Shown: positions 8,230 through 20,839 of the stretch, piece by piece | Layout of the letters: every line of letters starts with the position of its first letter | Numbering within the stretch: position 1 is the first letter of the stretch | Assembly: GCA_032718475.1 (NCBI GenBank) | Contig: JAUCBJ010007262.1 | Coordinates: 1 to 62,194, forward strand | Source of the DNA: Nemertoderma westbladi | Taxonomy: Eukaryota; Xenacoelomorpha; Nemertodermatida; Nemertodermatidae | Reading direction: 5' to 3' | Length of the DNA: 62,194 nucleotides | Notes under the pieces: model-generated | Seen by the model: only the letters and a program-made list of their open reading frames with translations | Databases searched by the model: none | Told to the model about the DNA's origin: nothing | Position numbers and translations under genes: made by a program

Positions 8230-11200
8230 CTACTACTAACTAGGACCCCCTTCGTTCTGGGATAAGGACGCCCTTGGTCCTGGATTAAGGACCCATATAC
8301 TTGGCTGCAGGGGTATATGGCCTGACCAGGCAGATGGTGATCTACCAATGGCTGGTAAGGAGTAGAGTGTTCTCATGTCCAATCTGAGAGCACTTCACTG
8401 CAACCTGCACCTGGCAGCAAGGGTACAGGGCATGACCCAGCAGATGAGCTGCAACAGCCAATGGTGGGTCATGTGCGCCAGAGTAGATATGGGTGATGGG
8501 CCTCATATCTGACTCCATTGCGACACCCACCCTGTGGAATGGCAAACCAGGGTGTGGTATTTGCCCCGAGAGCTGACTCGGCAAAAAAGCACCCCCCAAC
8601 CCCCACTATGGATTACATTAGCAATGCGGAGGTCCGGCCACTAGAGGCCAGTGGAATTACCGGACACAATCGGCCTCACAGGCGTCAGTTAACTCCTGAC
8701 TGGCTGCCTGTCTCACCCCCTACTGGAGAGAGAGCAGCCAACAATTCTTTGAGTCCCTTTCCTGATGACCTTTCTGGCCCAAACCCTGGGTCACCAGGAA
8801 GGCCAGATTGTGATGGGGAGAGGGATTCTGGAGTTGGAGGCTACTCTCATGTTCCACCCCGACCAACAAAGCCATTGGTGAATCTGAGGCAAGTCACAAG
8901 ACTAGCCTCAGTAAACACCCTAACACTCGGGTCCCCAATGCGACAAGGTGAGCTGACTGCCTTGGCAGATAAGCTTTCTCTTAGCGCAGTGGGTGTTCAA
9001 GAGCACCGAATGCAGACTGGACAGACTGATGAGGTTCTGATTAAGGACATGGGGGGCGGTTGGCGACTCGCCCTCGCGTCAGCAGATGATAGTGGCAATG
9101 GTGGAATTGGTCTATTGATGAATCCAACTGCACATGCAGCATTGGACAAAATAGACCAAATCTCTAACCGCATCATCCGTTGCCACTTCTCATGTTCTGG
9201 AAGACTGGCTAAGAAGTTTCCTAAGGTGGTTCTGATTGTGTGCTACTCTCCAAATAGTGTTGCCCCTGTAGAGGAGGTGGAAAATTTCTACCACAATCTA
9301 CAAGCAGCTACTGATGGAGTGGATCAGCATGCATTCTTAACATTCCTGGGAGACTTTAATGCAAGTCTGCATCAATCACCTACATCGCCCTGGGTCTATA
9401 GCAATAGTGTTAACCGAAATTCTGTCCATCTTCAGGATTTTATCTCTGGAAATGGATTGTTTTCGGCTGGAACCCAGTTCAAGAAGCGAACTGGAAAGCT
9501 ATGGACTCATAGTGGACCCAGTGGTCACAAGTCCCAGATAGACCATATTCTGTTTCGTAGGAAATACAGGAGCTCTATACAAGACTGTAATGCATTTACA
9601 CTTCAATCCTTCTCCAGTGATCACCGCCTTATTGTGGCCAAGGTAAGACTTAGTCTGCGTGCTAGCAGAACAACGAAATCTGCCTTGCCGCGGCATGACT
9701 GGTCCTCTCTGTTGCAACAGCCAAGTGTGAGATCCAGCTTCACACTACAGCTGAGCAACAGGTATGAGGCTCTTGCCTCTGAGGCGGCAGATCACTGTGA
9801 GGGCTATACTGCCTTTACAGAAGCAGTTAAGTTAGCAGCTGCAGAAACAGTTCCTGTATATCCTCGAAACAGGAAAAGGGCCCCCTGGACTGACAACAAA
9901 ATTCAGAAGTGCCGAAATGACCTCCATAAGGCGCAGAAAGAGTCCCGACTCAAACAGACTACAGTGGCCAAGAATGCAGTTAAGGCTGCATCTAGGTCCC
10001 TGAACAGGCAGTACTCTGCTAATCTACAGGAGCTAATAAACCAACAGGTTGATGCCATCAATGATGCTGACGACAGCAGGCAATCATCCCAGGCATGGAA
10101 ATCGATCAATCTGCTTACTGGGCGGAAAAGCCAACCAACCACCAAGGTTAAGGCTGAATCACCAGCCGATCGCCTCAATGGTTGGAAAGCCCACTTTGAA
10201 AAGCTCCTCAATAATGACAGGGTATTGCCTGATAACTTTATAGAAGTAAAAGTGTCTGAGTCTGTACTCCCAGATATTCCCATTGGCGATATCTCCTTTG
10301 CAGAAGTGAAGGCTGCTGCAAAGAGCATTAAGACCAATTGTGCCAGTGGAGTAGATGGTGTTCCCCCTGAGGTCTTTAAAATACCTGAGTGTTTAAAGCT
10401 CATCTATCCCATCATAGTAGACATGTACCGAACAACAAGAGTCCCACAAGAAATGAAAACAAATAAGTTGGTGCCAGTTCCCAAGAAGGGCAACCTAACA
10501 CTCTATGGTTCTTTTCGGGGAATCTCATTGATCTCGATTGCTGCAAAGCTATACAATAGGATTCTATTAAATCGCATCAGGGATCCCATTGAGAGATTGC
10601 TCCGTGGAAATCAAAATGGGTTCCGTAAAGGTCGTGGGACCATGGAGCACATTTTGGCACTTAGAAGGATAATTTAAGAGTTATCAAAAAAGAAAGACAG
10701 GCATCTGGCTGTTATCTTTGTTGACTTCTTCAAGGCCTTTGATTCAGTCTCTCGCTCACGTATGTTCAGCATACTTTCATTATATGGGATTCCTGATGAA
10801 ATTATTGCAGCAATCAGATCAGTATACGATGGTTCGACAACATTTGTGTCTACTGTTGACGGTGACACAGAACCATTTGAAGTGTTATGGGGCGTCCTCC
10901 AAGGAGACACACTTGCACCATTCTTGTTCATTATTGTGGTTGACTATGTTCTACGCATGTCCTTAGATCATTATAATGATGATGGGGTGATGATAACTCC
11001 ACCTACTGGCTCCAGAAGTCGAGGAAATCCTGCCAAGTACCTAACTGATCTAGACTTTGCTGATGACTTAGGAGTACTCTCAGAATCATTAGAGGGAGCA
11101 CAACGGCTCCTCGGCTCATTAGAACATGCTGCTTCTAGTGTTGGTCTTTTTATTAACTCCAGAAAGACCAAAATTCTGACAGTTAACTTTGAAAGTCCTC

Positions 11201-12100
11201 AGCAAGTCTCTGATCGGATGAGCATAAGCTCAAAGGATGGTATGCTTGAGCATGTGGACGACTTCTGTTACCTGGGATCATGGATCCGGAAGTCAGGTGA
11301 GGACCTTCGAATACGTAAGGGAAAGGCATGGGCAGCCTTGAATAGGCTTTCCAGGATTTGGAAGTCACCGAGAATTAATCGGAAACTTAAGGTCCGATTA
11401 TTTAGAGCAGCAGTAGTTCCAGTACTCCTCTACGGGAGTCCATGCTGGGCTCTAACTGCTGAGGACACCAAATCTCTGGATGGCACATTCACAAGAATGC
11501 TACGCCGGGTTCATTGTGTCAAGTACAATGCACACATCTCCAACCAGACACTATATAACATTGGAGGTGTCTCATTGGTTCCCCCAAGCTTGACACTAGA
11601 ACAAAATCGCCTCCGCTTTGCAGGACATTGCTTTCGCCGTGAGGACCAGCCAGTGCATAATCTTGTACTTTGGCAGCCTCATGGAGTGAATAAGCATGGT
11701 GGACAGCCCATGACTTTCTTGAGACGCATCTTAAAGGACACTGGCCTTAAAGATGCGGATGATCTAGCAAATGTCATGGGTGATAGGGAGTTGTGGCGGT
11801 GCAATTTTGTTGACAAGCCGGCACAGCATTCTTAAAAATGCAGCTGCAATGCAGCATGCCGATCCTAGTAGTAGTACCGAACCGAACGCACAGAAAACTT
11901 CAACCGGCAGGGTTACACAAGAGGCCCAGCCTTCACAACTTCGAGTTGGAAATCCTCACAGCAGAGAAACCGGCACACTGTCACCAGGGCAACCGCCCAT
12001 GGGTTTCACTACCTCATCTGCTTAACCTGCACCCCTTTCCACGAGCTATCATCGCAATGTATTTGTAAATATTGTAAGAACTCAGCCGTGGACAGATACC
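8230..12100 (+). mobile_element. RTE-like non-LTR retrotransposon, near full length
   Basis: One ORF with an apurinic endonuclease domain followed by reverse transcriptase, preceded by about 300 bp of leader and followed by about 250 bp of 3' sequence. The boundaries are approximate because I see no clear target duplication. The clade call (RTE or a close relative) rests on the single-ORF layout and the FADD active site, and is inference. Confidence 0.75.
8539..11835 (+). pseudogene. Endonuclease-reverse transcriptase ORF with one in-frame stop
   Basis: The first ATG in frame is at 8539. Endonuclease motifs in order: VGVQEHR near 8990, FLGDFNASL near 9345, SQIDHILF near 9530, SSDHRLIV near 9613. 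RT motifs: SGVDGVPPEVFK near 10350, VIFVDFFKAFDSV near 10715, WGVLQGDTLAPF near 10890 and the catalytic DFADDL near 11050. The frame is open throughout except for TAA at 10675-10677, between the RT N-terminal region and motif A; the two halves are in the same frame, so this is a single point lesion. The C-terminal part (LYGSPCWALT..., RRLRFAGHC-type sequence) is typical of this group. Nicking and target-primed reverse transcription would be its jobs. The segment at 11530-11582 is the monomer of the satellite at 28331-32130. Confidence 0.85.
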
Positions 12101-12689
12101 ACACTCTCAACTGCGATTGCTGCCCCTCTCTGACAGAACTAGCCTGCCACCCAGATCGACGTTGATCTTTGATATTCGTACTGAATCGTATTTCATTCTA
12201 ACTAATTGTAAAAAATCTTTAATTAATTTTAAACTTATTGCTCCACCTGTATATTACTATTTTAACAATTTTAAAAAAATAAACCTTTTACCCCGTTTAG
12301 AGGTGCACCTTGTTTAAAAAAAAAGATTACTAAAACTATTTAAAAAAAAAGATTACAAAACAGTGGTAGGCCTACAATATTAGTTATTAAAAAATTATAA
12401 AAGTATAGATTATGAACATATCGTATTATAGTAGGTCATGCAAGTAAAATAAGAAGCAAATAGAATATCAAATAAAATACAGGAGTTAAATATTAGTAAA
12501 ATAATTTAACATAAAGTACTGTAATTAAGGTACGTCAAATAATTTAAAATTACAATAGAAATTCCAATATAGGTTGACATTAAAATATCCTTTACTTTAT
12601 GCTTTACTTTATACAGTATACACGACAACAAAATTTTAAAATTAACTGATATCAATGTGGTTCATATTGTAATTTTTTACATGATGCTC
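12101..12689. other. AT-rich stretch, nothing recognised
   Basis: Low-complexity A/T sequence between two non-LTR elements, with A-runs near 12316 and 12345. No ORF, RNA gene or repeat pair that I can support. Confidence 0.5.
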
Positions 12690-14393
12690 ACTACTACTAC
12701 TACTACTAGGTCGAGCGAACTCGGACAGTGGAAATGTGATCCTTCCAGGCTTCCCGATTCTCCATAGTTGTCGCAATTTCGTTTCTCCCAAGTTCAGTAC
12801 CCTTTTCAAGTAGATCTATATATGTTATGGCCGGTCGTCCACGACTGCGCTTTACATGAGTTGGTTGCCAGAGAAGTAGATCTGGTATGACCTCGTCTTT
12901 ACTTCGCCAGCAGTGCCCACTGAATCTTAATCTGCGTTCACGGAGTCTGGTTGATACAGGTGGTATTGTACCATAAAGCTCGGCATTTGTCATGTGTTGT
13001 CTCCAGCTGATGTTTAGGGCTGCCCTTAGTAGTCTTGTGTAGCAACCATCAATTCGTTGTTCAAGTGATTTTGTCAGTGTCCAGGTCTCACCCCCGTATA
13101 AAAATATACTTTCCACTGTGGCTCGAAAGAACTTAGTCTTCAGGTGCCTGGAGAGATCTGATTTCCAGATGGTATACCCAAGCCTTTGCTTTCCTAACTT
13201 CTATGTCCTTTTTGCTACTCTCTATCCATGATCCAAGGTACTGGAAGTCGTCAACCTTCCTTAGTTGATTATTGTCAATGGTTGTCAAGTTTCCATCAAC
13301 ATTAAAGGTCATGAATTCGGTCTTGGTAGTATTTATATGCAATCCAACCTCCTTAGCAGCCCTCTCCACTTTATTTAGTAGAAGCTGTGCATCTGCTAGG
13401 GTATTAGAGAGCAGGGCGATGTCATCCGCAAAGTCGGTGTCTGTGACTGTAGTTGCCGGATATCTACTACTTCTGCGTTCTTGAAGTGTGAATCCCAGAT
13501 CTTCACCCTTTGTGGCTGTCCTCATTGCGTAATCCAGCACAATTACAAATAGTAATGGTGCCAATGTGTCACCTTGCAGTACCCCAGCCAGGATTGAGAA
13601 AAACTCAGTTTCACCATCTGGTGAGAGTCTGTGTCACAATATAACAATCCAATGCCAGCAACAATTACTTGAATTTTGAATGTGAATTTTCCACTTCCCA
13701 ACACGTTCTTTAGGACTATCGGCTTTGAGGCGCCCCTTTGCACAACCTTTCCGACCAGATAACTCATTTACAGTTTGCCAGGTAAGTCTTGATTGTTGCT
13801 GTATGTGAGCAGTTGTAATTGCTTCAATTTTATCCTGTATGTACTTTTCCTGGCTGATGTTGTAGGCCAATTTAAGATCGTCCTTAGCTTTCTCAACCTT
13901 GTTAATGTTTTCTGTTGTTGGTTGTTCGGTTTTAACTTTGTAGGCTATCTTAAGATCTTATCTCTTACAAGTAACCTCTGAGAGTTTTGCCATTGTACAT
14001 ACTGTTTTCGTTTGGGTTTCTGGGGGATATGCCTCTTAGCTGATTCCTTGTGGGCTGTTATTATATTCTGGTATATTGAATCGGTGGATTGGTCTTCATC
14101 CATTGACTGAAGTGCTTCAAAGCGGTTTTGAACTTCTACTGTATAAGCATCCTTTACAGCATTGTCAGTTCTGAGTTTCTCCCAGTCATAGTTGATTTGC
14201 TTGCCTGTCCTGGGTTTGCTGGCTCTCAAACTGAGTCTTATCTCTGCAGTCACAATTCTGTGGTCCGAACCAATTAGGTTGAACGAGCTGTATGCCTCGC
14301 AGTTAATCATGCTGTTTCTCCACTTTTTGTTTATAAGGATGTAATCCAGTTGTGCTTTGGTTCCATTAGGGTATTGAAAGGTCCATAGCCCCT
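12690..14393 (-). pseudogene. 5'-truncated RTE-like element, second lineage
   Basis: On the minus strand: the endonuclease C-terminus (14393-13945: YPNGTKAQLDYILINKKW, GSDHRIVTAEIRLSLRAS), a linker (13870-13634), then the RT palm and C-terminus (13564-12706: DTDFADDIALL, VGLHINTTKTEFMTFN, FQYLGSWIESS, LYGGETWTLTKSLEQRIDGC, RRLRFSGHCWRSKDEV). The RT fingers and motif A are missing between about 13634 and 13564, so there is an internal deletion, and frames shift at 13116/13133. The 3' end has ACT trinucleotide repeats near 12690-12710. It is related to the element at 8230 but clearly diverged. Confidence 0.8.
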
Positions 14394-14633
14394 TGATGCT
14401 TAAAACTTTCGATATTTGGTGCACTTTTAACACTGACTGGTAGATCGTTCCAGAGTTTTGGTCCTAGATATGAAAACGACTGTTGTCCAAAGACTGTATT
14501 ACGATAGGGAATTTCTGCTTTCATTTCCGAATTCCTCAAGGCTCTCCTATCCAATCTATCTTCTTCAAGTGACCATTTCTGATATATAATCTGGGGCGGA
14601 GTTACTGTGAGTTTTATACATAAGCGGCTGTCC

Positions 14634-15359
14634 AAGTATGACGTCAGCACTTTAGGGGGGGAGGGGGTTGGGGAAATCTGATGACGTGCTGATGAGGGGT
14701 GGGGAGGGGGTCAGCCAAAATGTTTAGCATGTTTATTTATAGGTGCTAGAAGAGATATAGCAGAAGAGTAAATAGATTGCCTATTTTAATTGTTCGAAGC
14801 CCCCGAAGGCCCGTGCCCGTAGCACGACCTTCTGTTTCAGTTATCAGTCACCATGTTTCAGTGATTAGGACGCGTGCTACTGGGATGGGGTACTGCGGTA
14901 CTAGGGTTCGCCTGAAAATGAAACATTAATCCTAAGCTAATGATTGTTAGAGACTGCAGTACCGGTACCTCTACCGGTTCATATAGGCCTATTATTAGCT
15001 TATGTTTGTTTATTATCATTCATAAACTGCTGTCGCATCAGGTACAAGTATGTAAACGATAGGCTATCCTACTACAACTCTATACCTTCCTATATACAGT
15101 AGATCCGCCCCCCCCCCCCCCCCCCCCATATAATACCTCCTTTATCCTGCTGAAAAGTTTTATTATTCTTTTTCAATATTTGATAATTTTATTCTTTCTT
15201 GGCATACACTTGTCTAATTTAATTCGTGATTCGACAAGTGATTATAAATAATCTTCATAATATAATAGTGTATTACAATTTTTTTTTTAATCTGATTAAG
15301 GGGAGGGAGGGGGTCAACATTTTGGGGAAAAGTGCAGACGTCATACTTGGACGGCCCCT
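14634..15359. mobile_element. MITE-like DNA element with inverted ends
   Basis: The left end has GTCCAAGTATGACGTC (from about 14632) followed by GCACTTT. The right end has the inverse, GACGTCATACTTGGAC (to about 15352), preceded by AAAGTGCA. Both ends continue into G-rich/C-rich stretches. Flanks read ..CATAAG and CTAAGAG, so a short TTA/TAAG-type target duplication is possible. There is no transposase ORF in about 725 bp. It interrupts a CR1/L2-like coding remnant, which supports insertion. Confidence 0.75.
15108..15127. repeat. Poly-C run (20 C)
   Basis: Uninterrupted run of 20 C inside the MITE. Length is likely to be variable and prone to sequencing error. Confidence 0.85.
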
Positions 15360-15514
15360 AAGAGTCAGTATTTGTTGATTTACTTTATCCGGGATTGGAA
15401 GCCAGTTAATTTGTCGGTAGTGTGAGACTTCAATATGGGATCGTGAATCGAGTGATAGGCAGTATCGCACCATCTTACGTTGCAAACATTCTAGTCTTCC
15501 TTTCCAATGTTTAG

Positions 15515-15790
15515 ATGCGGTGGGAAACCAAGTGATGCTGCGGTGGGAAACCAAGTGATGCTGCGGTGGGAAACCAAGTGATGCTGCGGAAACCAAGTGA
15601 TGCTGCGGTGGGAAACCAAGTGATGCTGCGGTGGGAAACCAAGTGATGCTGCGGAAACCAAGTGATGCTGCGGTGGGAAACCAAGTGATGCTGCGGAAAC
15701 CAAGTGATGCTGCGGAAACCAAGTGATGCTGCGGTGGGAAACCAAGTGATGCTGCGGTGGGAAACCAAGTGATGCTGCGGAAACCAAGGA
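15515..15790. repeat. Minisatellite with 23- and 19-bp units
   Basis: Tandem AAACCAAGTGATGCTGCGG units, with or without a trailing TGGG, give interspersed 23-bp and 19-bp repeats, about 13 in all. Three minus-strand ORFs over it are artefacts of the repeat. It adjoins the 5' end of the CR1/L2-like fragment. Confidence 0.85.
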
Positions 15791-15864
15791 AACCGATGCT
15801 GCAATAATCGAGTAAAGGTTGAAGTTATCATGGGCTTGTGGCAATAGTCTGATGATAGCTGCAT

Positions 15865-15906
15865 TCCGGTGTCATTCCGGTGTTTCCGGTGTCATTCCGG
15901 TGTTTC
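15865..15906. repeat. Short TTCCGGTG tandem repeat
   Basis: ATTCCGGTGTC and TTCCGGTGTTTCC alternate four times. No associated gene. Confidence 0.7.
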
Positions 15907-16539
15907 CTCAGGAACCATGAGATTGAGATTGTTTATTGCGCAATAGTCAAGTATATGGTTATGGTTATAATTATGACATAAACACCGAATTAATTAAATA
16001 TCCATAAATATTAACAACACCTATTAATTATCTAATAAATTATTTGTGAATCGCCGGAATTCCGGCCGCAACGGAATTCTGGGACGTCCCTAGATAAGTA
16101 CGGTATAAGTTAGATAGTAGTATTGTTTTGTCATTAATTATACGATGGGATCAATGTGGATATTAAAAAAGGTATTATGTATTTATTTAGCAGTTACATC
16201 AAGCTGCGCGGGGATAACCTCATGAGTTATTCAACTCGTTTCCATGAAGGTCCCCGAATGTATCAGCTAAGTCCAACATAATGTTAAAAACGTAAATAAA
16301 CAAACTAATAAGAATATTCACGATTACGATATCTACTTTTAAAATATCTAATAAATGTATCTGGTCTTTTTGGTTAAATTTTCTAAAATTTAATAAAATC
16401 GTTTGAAAATCATTCTAAAAATATAGTTAACATGTAAGTTGATATAAAATATAGATATACATACACACTGTCGTCGCTATACTAAAATTTATTTATTTAA
16501 ATTAAAGCGAATTGAATTAAAATCTTAAAATATTTAAAA
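15907..16539. other. AT-rich stretch, nothing recognised
   Basis: No ORF or RNA gene. The part next to 16540 is probably the 3' UTR of the CR1/L2-like fragment that follows. Confidence 0.4.
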
Positions 16540-17520
16540 ATGAGTTTTAATGGTTAAAGCTCTCAACAACGCAAATAAGTACATAATAGGGTCTGTAAAT
16601 GGCAAGGTCATCTGATGACAATTTATTAAACATGTGGTCCTTTAGCGCGTGCTTGAAGCCCTCTAGAGTTGTGGCGCGGGATAATTGGTCAGGTAGCTCA
16701 TTCCAGAGCCGAGGGCCTTGGAACGAGAACGCCTGGCGACCATATTCGGTTGTTCGGTTTGGGATTAGTGCGTGTTGAGTTGGGCCACGTCTGTTCTCCC
16801 TCGTAACAAATGTCACCATGTTATATTCAGGATATGTGATATATTCAGGGGCAAGATTATTTGCGATTCTGTACATGTGTGAGAGAGTTATAACCTGGGT
16901 TCGCTCCTTTAAGGGTAGCCAGTTCAAACGAATAAAATGGTTGTGATCAATGTGCGAACGTTTATCTAGAAACAGGCAGAATCTGATACATTTTCGCTGG
17001 AGTGCTTCAAGTTTTATTCGCAGAGAGCTGTGTATTGTAGGGTACCAAACTGTAGGGCAAACAAATTGTAGGGCTCACGTAGTCACGGTGCGGTTGGATC
17101 AGAGTATTACAAAGTAGACGTCGTAAACCTCCGTTGAGAAAGGTACCATTCCTGTAAAGGAATTGCAACCGACTGTTTCCTTTTTTTATCACCTTCATTG
17201 CCATTGCTCTACCAGATAAGGTGGCATCTAACTCGCATCCCAGATAAGTAACTGATGCTTTGGAAGGTATAACCGAACCACTACAATATATTTCTAAACT
17301 CGGCTCCGCGGACAGACGTTGATGGCTCCCAAATAGTATAGTGTCGGTTTTTATCAAGGTTTAAACTGAGTCAATTATCAATTAACCATGTTGAGACTCT
17401 ATCCATGACTGATGAAAGTGTTAATGAAATTGCAGTCGAGTGGCTCTGTGAATTCATGAGACTTGTGTCATCTGCGAACATTGGCGGTAGCACATCCTCG
17501 TTCGAGCTGTGTTCTACCTG
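16540..17520 (-). pseudogene. 5'-truncated CR1/L2-like RT
   Basis: The minus strand begins within RT at PPMFADDTSLMNSQS (about 17495), then the palm/thumb region KTDTILFGS, VTYLGCELDATLSG, RLQFLYRN, LIQPHRDYVSP (17357-17007), and the C-terminal extension NWLPLKERTQVITLSHMYRI and RQAFSFQGPRLWNELPDQLS (16927-16547). Frames break at about 17370 and 16930-17006. 5' truncation is normal for target-primed reverse transcription. The family is close to, but distinct from, the fragment at 14394. Confidence 0.75.
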
Positions 17521-17537
17521 TTGTTGAGCGAGACTGG

Positions 17538-18245
17538 CTAACTCGGCGTCCCAGTTTTCTCCACATGGGAATCGGTATGGCGACGACGCTTTTCACTGTC
17601 CCAGAAGTCGCCGAATATCTGTCGGTATTCGGATGAAGCGGCAGGGCTCCTCAGCCCAAGCAGAACCCCTACGGTTGAATCTTTTTCAGGCTCGCCCGCC
17701 GTGATTTGCTTGGACAGTGGCGCCTTGAACACGTTTAGAGGGGACTTCCTTTTCTCGATTGGCTCGAGCTCCGACATAACCTCCTTGTCGCTGAATGACT
17801 CGTCCGGATTGACTGTCATTATTAAGTTTAACATCTCGCCCATGGTCCCGATGTCCCTCGGTCCGTGTTTGTTCCAGACGGATCCCTGCTGCCGGTTCAT
17901 ATTAACCTCCTTGGTTTGGCTATTAATCACCGACGCAAATGCGTGATCGATTATGTAATCCCATCCAAACCGGTGGAAGGATAGAGGAAAGGTCGTTATC
18001 AGCATCTTGAGCGTCCAACAAATGAACGCCGCTATTGTGTATGCCTCCATCGAGACATACATATAGTGGTAGGCTTGCGGACTCTCCAAACGCTCGTGCA
18101 TGTCCCAATGTCGGTAGATGTTGTAAAAGCTTTTGCGGATATAACAAGTCATTTTCTCCGCAATATACCGTGTAGGTGTTTTAGCGGACATAACAAGCCA
18201 TTTTCTCCACAATGTACCGTGTAGGTGTTTTAGCAGACATAACAA
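17538..18245 (-). CDS. Unidentified ORF of up to 235 residues
   Basis: I do not recognise it. The first 35 residues come from a 49-bp DNA tandem repeat and are probably not original. The rest looks like coding sequence: a Trp/Tyr-rich region (IYRHWDMHERLESPQAYHYM), a hydrophobic stretch AYTIAAFICWTLKMLITTF that could be one membrane segment, then a polar Glu/Lys/Ser-rich tail ending HTDSHVEKTGTPS. It starts just beyond the truncated CR1/L2-like fragment. It could be an exon of a host gene, a captured fragment or part of another mobile element. Confidence 0.35.
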   Translation of the reverse strand: MLCLLKHLHGTLWRKWLVMSAKTPTRYIAEKMTCYIRKSFYNIYRHWDMHERLESPQAYHYMYVSMEAYTIAAFICWTLKMLITTFPLSFHRFGWDYIIDHAFASVINSQTKEVNMNRQQGSVWNKHGPRDIGTMGEMLNLIMTVNPDESFSDKEVMSELEPIEKRKSPLNVFKAPLSKQITAGEPEKDSTVGVLLGLRSPAASSEYRQIFGDFWDSEKRRRHTDSHVEKTGTPS

Positions 18246-18265
18246 GCCATTTTCTGCCGCAGTGC
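18136..18265. repeat. 49-bp tandem repeat, 2.5 copies
   Basis: Units beginning CGGAYATAACAAG and ending GGTGTTTTAG repeat with a 49-bp period. The period is not a multiple of three, so the overlying frame changes from copy to copy. Confidence 0.75.
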
Positions 18266-20799
18266 GCCTAATACTCTAAAAGACTGGAACTCAGATGACG
18301 AAATCTGTCAGCGGATTTACTGTAAACGTGGAACATCTCTTTGTTCAGCTCGCTCAGCCAATCAGAGCGATTTTCATTTTATCTTGTCCAGAGGCCTACG
18401 GAAAACCGCGCAATGCATTACGGTTTTTGTTTACCTTTTCTGAGCCTCGGAACATCGGCTTAGAAATTCTTCTGTAGTTCTGTAGAAGTTTCAGACTTTG
18501 GCAAAACATTAGACAGCTTTGATTACAAAACGTAAATCTATTATCTGACCTGGAGCACTACCTGAAACATTGCTGTATAATAAAACTATCACTATTTTAC
18601 TTCTGTTTACTGTCTGTTATTAATTGTTATATGTGGATGGATATGTTGTTATATTTGGAGAATACCGATAAATAATCATAAAACCCCCAATCTTCTTGAT
18701 TACTGAAGGTAAGAGGGACCGGTTACCTGTAGCAATTGCGACTTACATTATAGTGGTTTTAGTGTGAATTAAATGCTATTTCATAATCCCTACATGTGTC
18801 AGTTGCTATCCTCCTTATATATGATCAAATTCAGTGACGGTTGGCAGATCAGTGTGAAGCAGTGTGAAGTCGTGTGCAGTAGTGTGACTGATAATAAAGC
18901 ATCTCCTAAAGAATGCGCTATTTACGAAAATCAGTAGCCATCTCGTTGTGTTTAGTATAAGTCATAACTCTGTTTTTTATACTTAAAGCGCCACGTCCTA
19001 AAGGAACTGTTAATATTTCCCCGAAAGTGAATAATATTGTCAGAGATTATATAGTAACAAGCAATCGAATAATACCGTAGGTCTGCGCCGCAATCACTTC
19101 AAAGCATCCAAATCCAGTCTCCCTTAACAGTGGGTGAATGATCGCGCATAGACTGGCTTCGGCTAATGTTACTTCATGTGCACTAAATACTTGTTATAGG
19201 CTAAAGTCGATTTATAAACAAGAGGACACCTAAAATTGGCAGGTTAAACTGCTAAAGGTCTGAAACCGCGAACAATAATAGATTTTTGTTCTGATTGCAC
19301 GTAGGCAATAAATTCGAATGTACCGGTCAGACGGTAACCTGTAGGCCTAACTACCTAACCACCCGAACCGGTACTTACCGGTACTAGTATTATTTCGATT
19401 GTGATATTGTATATTGGTAGGCTGTTTAAGAGATTAGGGACTGTACACCCCTTGTTTCTTTTAGAGCTTATTTATTTCTGTCAGTTTTATTTCTCTGTAA
19501 GTGTAATATTGAGCAGAAGGCGTGTAAGCCCGCTCAAATTGTACAAATAATTTGTAGGCTGGATTGTTGTCTGACTGTTGTTGGGTCTGAAGCGATTGCA
19601 GTGTATGTAGAGTGTATGTCCGATAAAGTACTAGTTAGGAAGGTGGAGGCATCCAGTGTTGTAAGGTAAATCCCCCCCGAAAGAATAAGTCGTACTACTC
19701 GGTTGGAACGCCTACTAACTAACCATTTCGGAGTCTGCATATACTGTAGTTTATTTAGGCTTTATAGTAGTCTGCCAGCATTTGGTCTGTATTTTGTTTG
19801 TGTAGTCTGTACGGGTAGCGTAATATTTATTATTCAGAGTCTATGCGAGTATTCGCAACCTACATAACCCCTAAGTTTATTCCTACAGTAATTGTGCTTG
19901 TTATACATACCATTATAGTTAAATTAACCCCGGTACTACATCAGGGCTGCTTAGCGTAGGTAAAGACTGGTGATTTTATGCTCTGGTCACTCCAGCAGAT
20001 ACCGTGGTTCTTTTAGCTATACAAGTATATTTAACTGCTGGTTATTTGTTGTATAAGTACTTGTACCTAATTTAGGGTTTAGTGTACAGTGCTTTCCGAA
20101 GGTAATTAGTGTGTAGGCGGTATATTTGTGTTGTAAAGTGGTTAATAGGCATGTTAGCTCTGGTTGGCTGCGGTAATTAACTTCTAGGTAAGGACACTCC
20201 GGGTACATAACGTAGTAGTTATAGAGCTGTAGAGCTAAAGACTATAAGTCGTCAGACGGTGGTATTTTCTTATCTGGACAACGCAATTTATTTACTACTG
20301 CTTAATTATTTTCAAATACCACAGTATCCTGTCCATTTGTAATAACCAGAAATTCTAACTCCTTGTTAGGCTGGTTTGTAGATTTCCTGTAAAATTACCC
20401 TAAAATTTGTACGTGTAACTTTTGGTGTTTATTTAGAGATTGTAATCTCACACAGTAACTGTATGTAATTTGTAGTAATAAGTAACTTAGTAAAGTATAA
20501 TTATTTGTTTTATTGCCCAACAAGTAGCACTCCACTGAGAGCGTTCAGCTTCTGTGTAGTGACTCCTTACCCAGAAATAATAACATTTATTTCAAACATT
20601 GACAAAACCCCTTGTACGGGTATATATAAACATATTATAAATCAACTCAAACCGATTTATAAAATAGTAGGCCTGTTATACACCAATTAGGTCTTGACAT
20701 CAGTTGGACTACTGCTTAATAACAGTAATAAAGTAAAGTAAAGTAACCCTAAAAAATTCAGAATTCAGTGTTATAAAATAATTGACATCGACATCGGAC
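18266..20799. other. 2.5 kb without a recognisable gene
   Basis: Mixed unique-looking sequence. It should contain the 5' LTR and leader of BEL-1 if they survive, but I could not match any part of it to the 3' flank at 27831-28330. No tRNA, rRNA or long ORF. Confidence 0.5.
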
Positions 20800-20839
20800 A
20801 TTGACGCGATCGACTAAGGACAGTTATGCGGGATACACG

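Larger units (their letters stand above)
14394..15514 (-). pseudogene. CR1/L2-like RT C-terminal fragment, split by a MITE
   Basis: Minus-strand pieces at 15514-15360 (HWKGRLECLQRKMVRYCL, then SRSHIEVSHYRQINWLPIP) and 14633-14394 (YRNTVFGQQSFSYLGPKLWN, then DLPVSVK) are the C-terminal RT extension typical of CR1/L2/Jockey-group elements. The MITE at 14634-15359 separates them. The RTE-like fragment at 14393 abuts its low-coordinate end, so it probably inserted into or recombined with this copy. Upstream RT is absent. Confidence 0.65.

Noticed and set aside
15491-15864. Three repetitive minus-strand ORFs (ASLGFP/HHLVSHRS repeats)
   Set aside because: By-products of the 23/19-bp minisatellite.
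20017-20208. Small ORF in the gap before BEL-1
   Set aside because: Short, with no homology pattern, and in AT-rich DNA where such ORFs occur by chance.
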